From IMG/VR virus record IMGVR_UViG_3300021511_000011, positions 1-46,936 of that record: a stretch of DNA of 46,936 bases. One strand, written 5' to 3'. The translations under genes were made by a program, and so were the position numbers. Under the pieces are notes generated by a model, which worked only from the letters and a program-made list of their open reading frames with translations, was not told the origin of the DNA and searched no databases. The stretch is from a virus. How positions within the stretch are numbered: the first letter of the stretch is position 1; each line of letters begins with the position of its first letter. Below are positions 30,491-39,287 of this stretch, piece after piece.

Positions 30491-32410
30491 CTACCCACCT
30501 CCTTTCATAACTTGCTCCTCAGCCAACATAGCCTCTCTTTGTTCCGCAAGAAACTCTTGATGAGCCATTTGATGAGCTAAAAATTTAGTATCCATCTCCA
30601 CAAAAGCTTTAGAATCTTGTAATTTCATCTTCTGATAATCTAAACCTTTTTGAAAAGATGAGTGTTCAACCATATGAATAGCATGATTATCATAGTTATT
30701 AATGGGAAGATCAACTCCTATCTGAATCATTTGATTTTCCCATCTTGCCACTGCTTCGTCTCTCTTCTCCCCTGAATAAAGATCCTCAACGATAGCATCC
30801 TCGAGCATAGTCATCACATGACGCCTAACCTCCGGATCCTCGGGATTCCCATAAAGCCCATTTTGAAACCTGCCCATAATCTTGTTCTCTCGAGCTAATC
30901 TTGAATCAGGTAGACTTGATTGTTTCTTAACAGTGACATCTGTATTCCCTCTCAAAATCGAAGCTGAAAAGGCCATTACCGAAACTTCTTTATCTCTTCC
31001 AGTAACCTGAATCATTCTCTCTTTAGTATAACCCTTTTGAACCCTTTTCAACACCCCTTCCATCAACCCTTCCATAGATTCTTCAAACACTGCATGAGCA
31101 GGGATCATCCCATGAGCATCTTGTTCCAACAGAATAGCTACCATTTCTCCGCTTCTTATATCACTCTTATTAGTCCCTTGAGTTACTTCATGCTGAGAGA
31201 AAAGATTATTAAGACTTTGAGCCGTAATCTCTAAGGTCTGAATAAAACTTCCTGGCATATTCTTTAAGGTCAATAGTTCTGGCTTATGCCCCATAACCGG
31301 CTTATAATAGATATGCTGTCCAGTGACATTATCAAATTCAATCCTCATATTAGATTTATCAGGAATTAAATACTTCCCTCTACCCATAGTCCGATTAAAC
31401 TCCATAATATCACTTAACGTCTGATTCCAAGTCTTCTGCAAGGGTATCCCATCTTCAGCTGTAGCTTTACCCCAAAACTGTCCAGGAATATCTATATCCT
31501 TAAACTGTTCAATATTATACTTAGTAAAAGGATAATCAGATTCCTGAAGAATAATTCCATTCGCAGCTGTAATAAACTTTCCTCTTGGGAATAAAAAGTC
31601 AGGCTTGTGGTAGTATTCTAAGAGCAAGGCCCCTGGAAACTTCCTTGTTTGCGTCCCCTGACTCCCCCCAAGGAGAAAAGACGTACTCACCATATTTAAG
31701 GCTGCAGACTCTTCTTTAACATTTTTCCCTTCCTCGGGATAGTTTTCTCGAATATATTCTAAGCTTTTCCATTTACTCTTAATCATCCAAGGCATAGAAT
31801 GAATATCTACATCTCCCATAACAATAGCAGGGACTATAATCTCAAAAGGAGACCATATTCCTATATCAACATCCCCAAGGTAAACCGCTTTCCCACTTTC
31901 CTCATCAATCCCAATCGGACCAAGTTTTCTATTCCATCTATGATCCATGAAAACATTGCCGGTAGAGTATATCCATCCAGCTCCTAATCGTACTTTTTTC
32001 TTCATACGATTACTTTGCCAAAAAGACTTCAAAAACTTATCCCCAGCCTTTGCAGCCTGAATATCTTCATCTTCAGTAGTACTCGGCACCACAGACATAA
32101 TGGGATTATTCTTAATAAAATCAGCAATCTGCCTCCTCACCCTTGGCATCAACTGATTATCCATCATACTAATCCTACCCCTAACTGGAGTTAGATTCTG
32201 TATGATATGAGCTGTAGAATTAAAGAAAACATACTGCCTTCCTGCTAAAAATGCCATATTCAAAAGCCATTTTTGCTCGAAAGGCCTCCTCGCCTCCATC
32301 CCCATTTCTTTCCTCTCATCTATATGAGCCCATAATCCTCTTTTCTCTTTATTTTGAGGATGTTTGATTCCTTTTAAATAATCAGCTGCTTTGCTTTCCA
32401 ATATCTTCAT
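30491..32410 (-). CDS. Portal protein
   Basis: A 639-residue protein. It contains a start region with FEQKWLLNMAFLAGRQYVFF, then RVRRQIADFIKNNPIMSVVP, GDVDIGIWSPFEIIVP and a later FIQTLEITAQSLNNLFSQHEVTQG, all typical of podovirus portal proteins of the P22-like group. It forms the dodecameric DNA entry ring and docks the terminase. Start at ATG 32410 behind GGGGAGG. The gene overlaps the 96-residue gene upstream by 29 bases. It is separated from TerL by about 9 kb, which is unusual. Confidence 0.85.
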   Translation of the reverse strand: MKILESKAADYLKGIKHPQNKEKRGLWAHIDERKEMGMEARRPFEQKWLLNMAFLAGRQYVFFNSTAHIIQNLTPVRGRISMMDNQLMPRVRRQIADFIKNNPIMSVVPSTTEDEDIQAAKAGDKFLKSFWQSNRMKKKVRLGAGWIYSTGNVFMDHRWNRKLGPIGIDEESGKAVYLGDVDIGIWSPFEIIVPAIVMGDVDIHSMPWMIKSKWKSLEYIRENYPEEGKNVKEESAALNMVSTSFLLGGSQGTQTRKFPGALLLEYYHKPDFLFPRGKFITAANGIILQESDYPFTKYNIEQFKDIDIPGQFWGKATAEDGIPLQKTWNQTLSDIMEFNRTMGRGKYLIPDKSNMRIEFDNVTGQHIYYKPVMGHKPELLTLKNMPGSFIQTLEITAQSLNNLFSQHEVTQGTNKSDIRSGEMVAILLEQDAHGMIPAHAVFEESMEGLMEGVLKRVQKGYTKERMIQVTGRDKEVSVMAFSASILRGNTDVTVKKQSSLPDSRLARENKIMGRFQNGLYGNPEDPEVRRHVMTMLEDAIVEDLYSGEKRDEAVARWENQMIQIGVDLPINNYDNHAIHMVEHSSFQKGLDYQKMKLQDSKAFVEMDTKFLAHQMAHQEFLAEQREAMLAEEQVMKGGG

Positions 32411-32672
32411 CGCTCATAACCTCCCCAGCATTGGATATATCGGTTAAGGGGGAACCATTTACCTCTACAGCTACCGAAGTATCTTTCCAGTGTTCGGGAT
32501 TCATAGTAGCATATTGATCCCATTTAGTAGCCATAAATCTGTTCATAAGATCCAAATTCTGTTTCGCTAATCTTTGGATCTCTGCATCTTTCTGAATGAA
32601 GATTCTTTGCACCATCTCCAAAGTTATCTCCAACTTATCTAATCTTTTCCCTACATCTTTTCTAAAGCTCAC
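32382..32672 (-). CDS. Small coiled-coil protein
   Basis: A 96-residue protein from GTG behind GGAGAATAAAG. Residues 5-50 form a heptad-like helix (VGKRLDKLEITLEMVQRIFI, then QKDAEIQRLAKQNLDLMNR). The end is acidic. It lies between holin and portal, so a lysis or head accessory role is possible. Palindrome site 6 is 20 bases upstream of its start. Confidence 0.6.
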   Translation of the reverse strand: MSFRKDVGKRLDKLEITLEMVQRIFIQKDAEIQRLAKQNLDLMNRFMATKWDQYATMNPEHWKDTSVAVEVNGSPLTDISNAGEVMSDEDIGKQSS

Positions 32673-32691
32673 CTTTATTCTCCTCTCGATT

Positions 32692-32708
32692 GTTTCGTTA
32701 AACGAAAT
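32692..32708. promoter_or_regulatory. Dispersed palindrome, site 6
   Basis: GTTTCGTTAAACGAAAT has left flank TCTCGATT and right flank GATCCAG. It sits in the 50-base gap between the holin gene and the coiled-coil gene, upstream of the portal-capsid block. Confidence 0.75.
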
Positions 32709-32722
32709 GATCCAGAAATTCC

Positions 32723-33142
32723 TCAGCCTGAAACCCCTTTCATCTTCTCATATGTCCTTGATGCTCCAAGACCTAAGAGGGAAATGACCAGGGTCATTAA
32801 GGCTCCCGTATCCATTTCAGGGCGTAGGATCTGTTTGTCAAGAAGCTTACTCCCCCACTCTAAGAGAGGAAAGACTACAAAATTCATCGCCAGACTTACC
32901 CCACAAACCCAACCAATAAAAGGCCTCCAACCCGCAACAAAGATAGTTCGATGAGAAGCTTCGATCATATTAATCTGAGCCTGCCATTTATCTGGTTCTT
33001 GTTGAACCTTCATTAAAAGGATCTCGGCGGCCTTCTTCTCCTCGTCGGTTTCTACAAACTTATCAACCACATCAGCTACATCTTTGGCCAGAGATCCAAC
33101 CCCACTTCCCACCATCTTTCCTAAAAAGCTTCCTAATCCCAT
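32723..33142 (-). CDS. Holin, 3-TM gene-transfer-agent type
   Basis: A 139-residue protein. An amphipathic N-terminus is followed by EASHRTIFVAGWRPFIGWVC, a signature of the 3TM holin family (GTA_holin_3TM), then the hydrophobic segments GVSLAMNFVVFPLL and GALMTLVISLLGLGAS. The W-R-P-F core is diagnostic. It would form holes in the inner membrane and let the M15 endolysin reach the peptidoglycan. Start TAATG-coupled to the upstream gene, SD GGAGG. Confidence 0.85.
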   Translation of the reverse strand: MGLGSFLGKMVGSGVGSLAKDVADVVDKFVETDEEKKAAEILLMKVQQEPDKWQAQINMIEASHRTIFVAGWRPFIGWVCGVSLAMNFVVFPLLEWGSKLLDKQILRPEMDTGALMTLVISLLGLGASRTYEKMKGVSG

Positions 33143-33534
33143 TAGTTTATTTCCTCCTCTTCAATGATGAAAAACCCATCTGGTCCTTGAGGTTTCCAAA
33201 AAATTATCCAAGGTTCAGGGGCTCCTTCAACATCACTTTTAAGCCAGAGTGAGCATTGATCCTTCCCTTCCCATTCTCTACAAGCTCTAACCTCTACAGC
33301 AAAGTTACCAGATCTCGGCCGAGGAACAATAGTGTTGTGGATAGGCTCATTTACCCGAAAGGAGGAAAAGTAAATAGCCTCACTCTTGTCCCTCCACCGA
33401 GTCCGCACCTCATACCACTGAGCGAGATCATCACCTGCAGTCCATTCAACCCTAACCGTCTCTTTATTAATTCCTACAACTACTAAGACTAATAGGACAA
33501 AGAGCAGAATCTTAGTTTTCTGAAAAGCCAACAA
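33142..33534 (-). CDS. Membrane-anchored or exported FN3-like protein
   Basis: A 130-residue protein from TTG behind GAGGAGG. Residues 7-24 are a hydrophobic anchor or signal (KILLFVLLVLVVVGI). The rest is a beta-sandwich with WTAGDDLAQWYEVRTRW and NFAVEVRACREW, the pattern of a fibronectin type III domain. Next to holin and endolysin genes it might be a spanin-like or surface-binding lysis helper. Another FN3 gene is directly upstream. Confidence 0.65.
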   Translation of the reverse strand: MLAFQKTKILLFVLLVLVVVGINKETVRVEWTAGDDLAQWYEVRTRWRDKSEAIYFSSFRVNEPIHNTIVPRPRSGNFAVEVRACREWEGKDQCSLWLKSDVEGAPEPWIIFWKPQGPDGFFIIEEEEIN

Positions 33535-33546
33535 AGGAACCTCCTC

Positions 33547-33564
33547 AAAGAGGTAAACCTCTTT
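33547..33564 (-). promoter_or_regulatory. Extended junction hairpin
   Basis: AAAGAGGT-TT-ACCTCTTT (minus strand) is a perfect 8-bp hairpin immediately after the FN3 gene stop and before SD GAGGAGGTTCC of the next gene. It is the longest stem of this family. Confidence 0.65.
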
Positions 33565-33565
33565 C

Positions 33566-33883
33566 CTAAATATTTTCCACTACCAGATTTGTCGGGACAC
33601 CTGGAGCAATAAAATCGAAAGGGGAGGCTACTAAAGCCAAATCTCCTTCGTTCCCTACATCATCAACAGCACAGACTCCTAAAATGTAATTCCCTTCCCC
33701 TTCAAAAGTTTCCGAAGGAAAATCGTCAGGGAGAAGGATAGATGTTTTCGGCATTACAACCTCAACATAGGGAGAGGTTTTAGGATCAATTGTCTCTCCT
33801 TCATTCCCTACAAACACCCTATGAGACACAATATCTGAATCAGGTGCCGCTGTCCAAGTAAGTCTTTTCTTTTTAACTCTCAT
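33566..33883 (-). CDS. Fibronectin type III-like domain protein
   Basis: A 105-residue protein that is one FN3 domain: RLTWTAAPDSDIVSHRVFVG, then YILGVCAVDDVGNEGDLALV. FN3 units on phage virions commonly help attachment to cell surfaces or carbohydrates. The start ATG overlaps the upstream stop (ATGA) and GGAGAAATG is before it. It may be a virion decoration or a part of the lysis block. Confidence 0.75.
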   Translation of the reverse strand: MRVKKKRLTWTAAPDSDIVSHRVFVGNEGETIDPKTSPYVEVVMPKTSILLPDDFPSETFEGEGNYILGVCAVDDVGNEGDLALVASPFDFIAPGVPTNLVVENI

Positions 33884-34113
33884 TTTTCATTTCTCCTTAA
33901 TTCGTGTTTTCGTAACAAGTAGTTATAATGGCCTTCTGAACAACCGTATCGTTTAGCTCTTTGTTTTGCTGTTAAATTCTTAAAATATTTTTCGTGTTTA
34001 AGGATTTTTATCCTCTCTAAATAAAATTGTCTTTTCTTATAATCAACCTTACTTGTAATAGGCCAATTAAAAAAGATAAAAGCATCTGGAGATTTAGGAT
34101 TAAACCTCTTCAA
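33880..34113 (-). CDS. Small helix-turn-helix-like protein
   Basis: A 77-residue basic protein. The C-terminal half (NLTAKQRAKRYGCSEGHYNY, then LLRKHEL) resembles a homeodomain-like or psq-type helix-turn-helix. The start is a TTG at 34113 with a weak SD inside the upstream gene, since no other start codon is available. A DNA-binding protein in the lysis block is unusual, and it may be a remnant or a late regulator. Confidence 0.45.
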   Translation of the reverse strand: MKRFNPKSPDAFIFFNWPITSKVDYKKRQFYLERIKILKHEKYFKNLTAKQRAKRYGCSEGHYNYLLRKHELRRNEK

Positions 34114-34510
34114 AATGGACCAGATCTTGAAAATCTTGATCAGTTATCGGCTCCTCATCTCTATCCCAATTACCTCCCCATCTTATCTCTACCCCTAATT
34201 TTTCTGCTATAGCCAGAATTATTCCTGCTAAAACACAACAGTGGAATTGATTCCAACTTATCTCCCCATTTATATAGGGTACACAATCAGCAGCCTCGGC
34301 TGGATGGAGATTATGTTTAGAATTTGGCCAATTAACCTTAGACTTTCCTTCTTCAAAAGCTTTATTTTGAGTCTCTTCATCCCTAAAAGTTTCGATAATA
34401 GAGAAATCCATAATCCCCAAAGATAAAACCTCTCTTAAAACCTGTTGTAATTTATAAGAAAGAAGGTGTAACTTCTTCTGTGATTTTTCCCCAAAGATAA
34501 AATCCATCAC
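34100..34510 (-). CDS. M15-family L-Ala-D-Glu-type endolysin
   Basis: A 136-residue protein. R43 (FRDEETQNKAFEEG), H66 (SKHN) and D75 (AEAADC), then D129 and H132 (DLVHFE), match the zinc ligands and catalytic residues of VanY/M15C peptidases such as the T5 endolysin, and the length is alike. It cleaves peptide cross-bridges in peptidoglycan. It is between the TM/coiled-coil gene and the FN3 genes, with the holin just beyond. Start at GTG 34510 or ATG 34507, after AAGGAGGAG. No signal peptide, so release needs the holin. Confidence 0.85.
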   Translation of the reverse strand: MMDFIFGEKSQKKLHLLSYKLQQVLREVLSLGIMDFSIIETFRDEETQNKAFEEGKSKVNWPNSKHNLHPAEAADCVPYINGEISWNQFHCCVLAGIILAIAEKLGVEIRWGGNWDRDEEPITDQDFQDLVHFEEV

Positions 34511-34965
34511 TTACTCCTCCTTATTGCTTTGAGAATATCCTGTTTCATAACTTCTTGCTGTTTCATTACTGTTCGATGATCCTTTTCTCTTTGCGTTTGT
34601 TGATTTTCAAACTGTTTTTTAAAATCATCTTGATTTTTAATAATTACTTGTTGTAAAATTTTAATCTTATTAACTTCAAGAGCTTGGTCAGCAGCTATTG
34701 CTTTAACCTCGCTCATTTCCGATTCATGTCTAATCTTGAAGGTTTTAACCTCTTCCGCATCAATGGCTCTTACATTCCAGTAGACTACTGTGATAATAGG
34801 AAAGAATATTCCAACAATTATAGCTAAAGCTTTCCAACCAACTTTATTCCTGTCCAATTTCTTTGAGCAAGCTACAACTCCTCCTGCTCCGTCTGAACCA
34901 TAAAGAGTCTTCTTAATCCCATTCATATCCTTACAATCAGCTAAGCATTTCTGTCCCTGCGTCAT
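34507..34965 (-). CDS. Membrane protein with coiled coil, lysis block
   Basis: A 152-residue protein from ATG 34965 behind AAGGAGAG; the frame is open to 35025 inside the upstream gene. Residues 44-63 are one TM helix (WKALAIIVGIFFPIITVVYW). A long heptad-rich helix follows (72-150). Three Cys lie in the N-terminal part. This layout matches holin-associated or spanin-like proteins, and it overlaps the endolysin gene by four bases. Exact role unknown. Confidence 0.65.
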   Translation of the reverse strand: MTQGQKCLADCKDMNGIKKTLYGSDGAGGVVACSKKLDRNKVGWKALAIIVGIFFPIITVVYWNVRAIDAEEVKTFKIRHESEMSEVKAIAADQALEVNKIKILQQVIIKNQDDFKKQFENQQTQREKDHRTVMKQQEVMKQDILKAIRRSK

Positions 34966-34966
34966 T

Positions 34967-35260
34967 TTACTCTCCTTCGTCATAAACCCACTTTTCAACA
35001 GGTTCTCCTGCAGCAACTTTACCATCAGAAAAGGTTATATGTGCCCAGAATACCCACTTCCCAACCTCATCAAGTTGATCAGTGTCAGCCATAGTATAAC
35101 CTATAACCCCAGTAGAGGCTGTAACAATCGTAGCCATCCAAGATCCAGTTTCTCCACTTGGTTTTTTATATTTAATCAGAACAGGATTGGCAGATGTAAT
35201 ATCTTGTCCTACCGTTAATCTTATCGTTAAAGCATCTTGTCCTTTATAAATCTTTCCCAT
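34967..35260 (-). CDS. Small virion protein (BppU/DUF2479-like fold)
   Basis: A 97-residue protein. YKGQDALTIRLTVGQDITSA, then VLIKYKKPSGETGSWMATIV, is a pattern I recognise from many small phage structural proteins with a beta-sandwich like the N-terminal domain of baseplate upper protein BppU. It probably links fibres to the tail. The SD AGGAGG is in the hairpin at 35262, which ends two bases before the ATG. Confidence 0.65.
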   Translation of the reverse strand: MGKIYKGQDALTIRLTVGQDITSANPVLIKYKKPSGETGSWMATIVTASTGVIGYTMADTDQLDEVGKWVFWAHITFSDGKVAAGEPVEKWVYDEGE

Positions 35261-35261
35261 A

Positions 35262-35288
35262 GAGGTAAACCTCCTGAGGCATAGCCTC
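35262..35288 (-). promoter_or_regulatory. Two tandem mini-hairpins, inner one hides an SD
   Basis: On the minus strand GAGGC-TAT-GCCTC (35276-35288) is followed by GAGGT-TT-ACCTC (35262-35273), then TATG. The SD AGGAGG of the 97-residue gene is in the 5' arm of the second hairpin, two bases from the start codon. Folding would block initiation. Confidence 0.65.
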
Positions 35289-35293
35289 TCTCC

Positions 35294-36601
35294 CTATCGT
35301 AGCGAGCTTATATGTTCATAGAATTTGGTTAATCTACTCTGTTTCTCCATTACCTTTTCAACAGGTGAATCTTTCAAATAATCCTTGGTTATGAAACTTC
35401 TTAGTGAGATCATATCCCTACCTACATATCTCACCATAGGAATACCAAAACCAAGAGTTATTTCTAACGGATTTGTAAGGCTTACTGTAAATCCAACCTC
35501 TCCACTTAGCCCTAAAGTCATTACCAAGGCTTCAGTAAGAGTTACTACCGTTGAATTTGCCTCTTCAGTACCAAAAGCAGAGATTAAATCATCTATATTT
35601 GAATGATAAGAAGCTTTTAACCAAGCATCAGATCTTTTAATCTGAGAAATTCTTACTTCATCTATAATACCTGGCCAGTTACTATTAAAAACATCAGCAT
35701 CTCCAATCTCAAGAGAAGCTCCAATAGCATTACTTGCATTACTATATGTAGTAGAATTTCCACTAACAAATTCCCATAACTTAGCAGCATTACCTCCTGT
35801 AAGAGTCCAAGCAAGATGACACCAATCGGAAAAATCTACATTTATATCAGTCACCCCACCTATATCATAGATCCACATTCTTATAGTTGTATTACTACTA
35901 GCTTCAATACAAATATCTCCTGTTTGTCCAGAAGAAGAACATCCAATAGGACAATCATAATTAGCAACTGTTCCTGTTTCTTTACAAATTATCTCTATAG
36001 TTCCTTCAGACGTTAATCTCGTTATACTAACTGCTATATTATCATCGAGCCCATCAAACTCGATTCCTTTTCCGATTTGTCCATCTACAAGGTCTCCACT
36101 GGTCATAGTTCCAGCTGGAGTTCCATCTTTATTATTAGAAGTTGAATCCTTAATACATCCAGTTCCTCCTGAAGGATCCTCAGCCATATGCCAAACTAAA
36201 ACAAAATCAGAATCCCACACATTTTCAGCTGGAGTTGATTCTGTATCTCCTACATAAGCAGTGTTATCACTTTGGGCTGAATCATAGTAAATATAAAGAG
36301 TAGTTACACTTGCTGCAGCTACACTTGGCACCTTAACCCAGAGCCAAGCCTTTTCCGAAGCATCATCCCACCGCTCAATCTCTACATAAAGTTCAGTAGT
36401 TCCATCTGAACTTGTAACCGCTATCTTCTTCCTATTAGCATCAGAAGTAAGCTCATCAAAGATCGCAGAAACATCATCACCTCCAGAGCCGCTCGACGCC
36501 GAGAGGTAAAGCAGTACTGGGAAATCAGTAAGATCAGAGTCAACATTAGAATTACTAATAGTAACCTCAATCCTTTTCGCCCAAGTTCCTAACCAAGCCA
36601 C
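35294..36601 (-). CDS. DUF2341-LamG tail fibre protein
   Basis: A 435-residue protein from GTG. Residues 1-110 are DUF2341 (WAKRIEVTISNSNVDSDLTD, FPVLLYL, then WLWVKVPSV and LYIYYDSA). Residues 140-345 are a LamG/concanavalin-type jelly roll (FVLVWHMAEDPSGG, GKGIEFDGLDDNIAVS, GIIDEVRIS). This pair is usual in surface-binding proteins, so it likely binds host glycans. The C-terminal 90 residues are different and end in a helical stretch. SD AGAGAGGGAAA. Confidence 0.8.
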   Translation of the reverse strand: MAWLGTWAKRIEVTISNSNVDSDLTDFPVLLYLSASSGSGGDDVSAIFDELTSDANRKKIAVTSSDGTTELYVEIERWDDASEKAWLWVKVPSVAAASVTTLYIYYDSAQSDNTAYVGDTESTPAENVWDSDFVLVWHMAEDPSGGTGCIKDSTSNNKDGTPAGTMTSGDLVDGQIGKGIEFDGLDDNIAVSITRLTSEGTIEIICKETGTVANYDCPIGCSSSGQTGDICIEASSNTTIRMWIYDIGGVTDINVDFSDWCHLAWTLTGGNAAKLWEFVSGNSTTYSNASNAIGASLEIGDADVFNSNWPGIIDEVRISQIKRSDAWLKASYHSNIDDLISAFGTEEANSTVVTLTEALVMTLGLSGEVGFTVSLTNPLEITLGFGIPMVRYVGRDMISLRSFITKDYLKDSPVEKVMEKQSRLTKFYEHISSLR

Positions 36602-36611
36602 TTTCCCTCTC

Positions 36612-37043
36612 TTATCCTATTTTAATCTCAAGGTCTCTAATCTCAAAGGTATTTCCATCAGTAATGGTATAATCAGTACCAAAGTCGATACAACCAATTA
36701 CTGTATCATCTCCTGTACTATCATCATAGATTACTGCCGCCCCCGTAGGCCCGATAGAACCTCCTGCTGCCAACCAGGACACATCATCACAGGTCATAAG
36801 TCCTTGATTATTAGTATCATCTTCAGTCCAACTAAGCGTTGTCAAAGCCTTATCATCCTGAGTATACCCATTCCCAGTCGCCAGCTGGTCAGCCGTTAAA
36901 TCTGCCAGAGTCGCATGAGCATCCTCATCAAAGGCAAAGGTAGTGTTCATCAGAATAATCTTCAGTGTATCAGCAGATAGATCTATCTCCTTCTTCCCTA
37001 TTTGATACTTAGCATGATTACTTACTGTTAATGTTACTGCCAT
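36612..37043 (-). CDS. Conserved-type phage virion protein
   Basis: A 143-residue beta-rich protein. LKIILMNTTFAFDEDAHATL, then QLATGNGYTQDDKAL and SIGPTGAAVIYDD, is a combination I recognise as recurrent in environmental podovirus and siphovirus structural genes. It probably sits with the fibre module as a small tail or head-fibre protein. SD AGGAGG. The start overlaps the coiled-coil gene by 26 bases. Confidence 0.7.
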   Translation of the reverse strand: MAVTLTVSNHAKYQIGKKEIDLSADTLKIILMNTTFAFDEDAHATLADLTADQLATGNGYTQDDKALTTLSWTEDDTNNQGLMTCDDVSWLAAGGSIGPTGAAVIYDDSTGDDTVIGCIDFGTDYTITDGNTFEIRDLEIKIG

Positions 37044-37263
37044 GAGATGAACCTCCTATTTCATGAGAAGCATTAATTAACTTATCATACTCCTTTAATT
37101 GACTTTTCTTATAGATAATCTCTGCTTTAAGTCTTGACTTTTCAGCTGTAGCTCCATGAACAAGAGTACTTTGAGTCTTTTCTTCGATCTCCAAACTATC
37201 AATTTCCGCAGCAAGCTCAGCCTTTTTCGCTTCCAACTCTTTCTTTTCTATCCCTTTAACCAT
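37018..37263 (-). CDS. Small coiled-coil protein
   Basis: An 81-residue protein that is almost entirely heptad helix (KELEAKKAELAAEIDSLEIE). It is TAATG-coupled to the upstream gene, with GGAGATCTTATA before the start. It resembles the trimeric coiled-coil or chaperone-like small proteins between phage fibre genes. The C-terminal tail is Ser/Gly-rich. Confidence 0.6.
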   Translation of the reverse strand: MVKGIEKKELEAKKAELAAEIDSLEIEEKTQSTLVHGATAEKSRLKAEIIYKKSQLKEYDKLINASHEIGGSSHGSNINSK

Positions 37264-37604
37264 TATAAGATCTCCCTTGCATCAGCTCTTGAGTCAATAA
37301 TGTCTTGAGGTACTGCTACTCCACTTGAGGGATCATTAGCTCTAATAATATACCAATCAGTATCGTTTAAATACTGTTGAGCCTCTTCTTGCAACTCTTC
37401 CATAGTCGGAGGATTAGCTTCAAGATAGGCCTCTTTCTCTTCCTCTGTTTTCTCTCTAACCTCTCCAGCAACAACCTTCCTAAAATACCAAGGCAGAACT
37501 ATCATCTCATCCCAATTAGAAACTGGAACAATCGCTCCTTCTGGCAACGGAGAACTCCCTGTCATTAGATCAACCCCATCAGTAATCTCTAATCCGTATC
37601 TCAA
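37263..37604 (-). CDS. Tail-fibre-assembly-like protein
   Basis: A 113-residue protein. Its C-terminus (YLNDTDWYIIRANDPSSGVA, then VPQDIIDSRADAREIL) has the DWYxxR...P..I...R...R pattern common in small phage proteins near fibre genes, including tail fibre assembly relatives. The TTG start overlaps the upstream stop as TTGA, the same arrangement as the helicase start at 14524. It probably assists or decorates fibres. Confidence 0.65.
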   Translation of the reverse strand: MRYGLEITDGVDLMTGSSPLPEGAIVPVSNWDEMIVLPWYFRKVVAGEVREKTEEEKEAYLEANPPTMEELQEEAQQYLNDTDWYIIRANDPSSGVAVPQDIIDSRADAREIL

Positions 37605-38158
37605 AATGTTTCCTTAATCTGTTCAGTCATTGGTTCTGGTGCAGGAGTCGAATTGATAATCTGTCTCGCTCCTAAGATATTCCTTTGCCTTCCAATACTT
37701 CTAACATCTCTATCATGCTGATTGATATTAATCGTTGTTCCTAAGAATGAGGAATTATAACTGTCAATTTCAAGTCCACTCGAAGCATCAACATCCCTGA
37801 ATATCGAACCGAAAACATCCTGTTCATCATTCACTTTTAAATACATATTGCCCGGTGTGATGCTCAACTGACTTCTAATGGTTGGATTGTATATTTCACT
37901 TCCAATCACTTTGAACCTATCAATATCATAATCCATCGAAACCCCAAGATTCCCTTTCCGAAAACTCGAAACAGACCTGTATTGTTCAACTATAAATTCA
38001 AAAGCATCAAACCCCTCAACAAATCTTGTATTGATTGAAACATAGTTTTCATTAAACAAAATAATCCTGTTATATCTCTGAACCTGAACACCACTAGAAT
38101 GTGGCCTACTTAATCTATATTGAACATTAAAAGCAATTATTGAAAAACCGTTCGACAC
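37601..38158 (-). CDS. Hypothetical virion protein
   Basis: A 185-residue, beta-rich protein from GTG behind AAGGGAGAAAT. It contains RYNRIILFNENYVSINTRF and a later LSITPGNMYLKVND, which look like a beta-sandwich. No family is recognised. It lies between the large beta-helix-like fibre gene and the fibre-assembly-like gene, so it is likely part of the receptor-binding apparatus. Confidence 0.6.
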   Translation of the reverse strand: MSNGFSIIAFNVQYRLSRPHSSGVQVQRYNRIILFNENYVSINTRFVEGFDAFEFIVEQYRSVSSFRKGNLGVSMDYDIDRFKVIGSEIYNPTIRSQLSITPGNMYLKVNDEQDVFGSIFRDVDASSGLEIDSYNSSFLGTTININQHDRDVRSIGRQRNILGARQIINSTPAPEPMTEQIKETF

Positions 38159-38167
38159 ATTTCTCCC

Positions 38168-39286
38168 TTATGGACTAGTAATTACTTTTCTTGATCCTGA
38201 AGGCCACAAAATAATCGTTCCATCGCCTGCCTGAACATCAAGAACGGTTGATACCCCCGAGGCATAGGAAAAGTAAAAATCAACTGTATTTCTAAAAACA
38301 TGAATTCCATCCCCTAATTTCAACGTAAATATATGAGCAGGAAATGCGTTTTTATAAATATCAAACTTACCACCGATCCACATTTCAGCCGTATATGTAT
38401 CACAATCAAACTCTGCTGTTTCTTGGCTTGGAGGTGCTACATCACAATGAATGGTCAAAGGTCCTAGAAAATAATGTCTGCCTGCCTCTAATCTGAAAAC
38501 TTGCGCATCCTGCGTATATTCAACTTCAACAGTACAACTTGACTCATATTGCCTTGGTAAAAGATTATGAACCGCACTTGCTGTATATAAAATATATCTG
38601 AAATATTTGATCGAAATCGTGCCAGTATCAACCATGACAAAAGTTGACCTGAATCTGAATACGAATCTCCCCGATCCTTTCAACTCACCTGTAAAAACAT
38701 CAAACCCGGCATTAGGCCCATTTAATGTTACCCTGCTGGTTGTCAAAGAATTATATCTATTTATTGTCATTATTCCGGTTATGCTTAATTTCTGGCTGAT
38801 CTCCATCACCGACAACCTGCTTCCCGTTAAAGTTAATTCCCCTGAAACCAAAACATTTTGAAATGATGCCGCCCCAACCTGATTGAGATTATAGGTCTTT
38901 CCAATCCCTGAGAAAATACACTCAGGATCTTTCCCTGTCCCAGTTCCAACTGCAAAAGTCCCCCCTGTATTCAGCCAATTTCCTTTAAACTCTATCGTAT
39001 GATCTGGCCCTCCAGTTGGTCCAAAGTATCCTCCCTCAATCAAAAAGTCTCCATTAATAATTGCACTTGCATCAAGTAGAAGCATCTCTGTCATTGCTAC
39101 CAATAACGACATATCCTTACAAACAATATCTGCAACAGGCCAACACAAGACGTTTCCATTCCCATCAAAGAAGACATCATCCGCTGATGTTGGAACCCCC
39201 GCCCCGCCAGCTCCGCCACTTACAAGCGACCAGTTCGATGCTAAGTGCCAATTTTGATCTGCGCCGACCCAGTATCTATTCGCCAT
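38168..39286 (-). CDS. Fibre/tailspike-type protein with YWVG-NW start
   Basis: A 372-residue protein. The start ANRYWVGADQNWHLASNWSL, followed by GGAGGAGVPTSADDVFFDGN, is a recurrent motif in phage fibre and environmental adhesin-like proteins. The rest is beta-strands in irregular repeats (GDFLIEGGYFGPTGG, TLTGSRLSVMEISQKLSITG) that suggest a beta-helix. It is the best candidate for a receptor-binding or spike subunit. The start codon follows GGGAAAGTAGG, one base after the upstream gene. Confidence 0.75.
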   Translation of the reverse strand: MANRYWVGADQNWHLASNWSLVSGGAGGAGVPTSADDVFFDGNGNVLCWPVADIVCKDMSLLVAMTEMLLLDASAIINGDFLIEGGYFGPTGGPDHTIEFKGNWLNTGGTFAVGTGTGKDPECIFSGIGKTYNLNQVGAASFQNVLVSGELTLTGSRLSVMEISQKLSITGIMTINRYNSLTTSRVTLNGPNAGFDVFTGELKGSGRFVFRFRSTFVMVDTGTISIKYFRYILYTASAVHNLLPRQYESSCTVEVEYTQDAQVFRLEAGRHYFLGPLTIHCDVAPPSQETAEFDCDTYTAEMWIGGKFDIYKNAFPAHIFTLKLGDGIHVFRNTVDFYFSYASGVSTVLDVQAGDGTIILWPSGSRKVITSP

Positions 39287-39287
39287 C

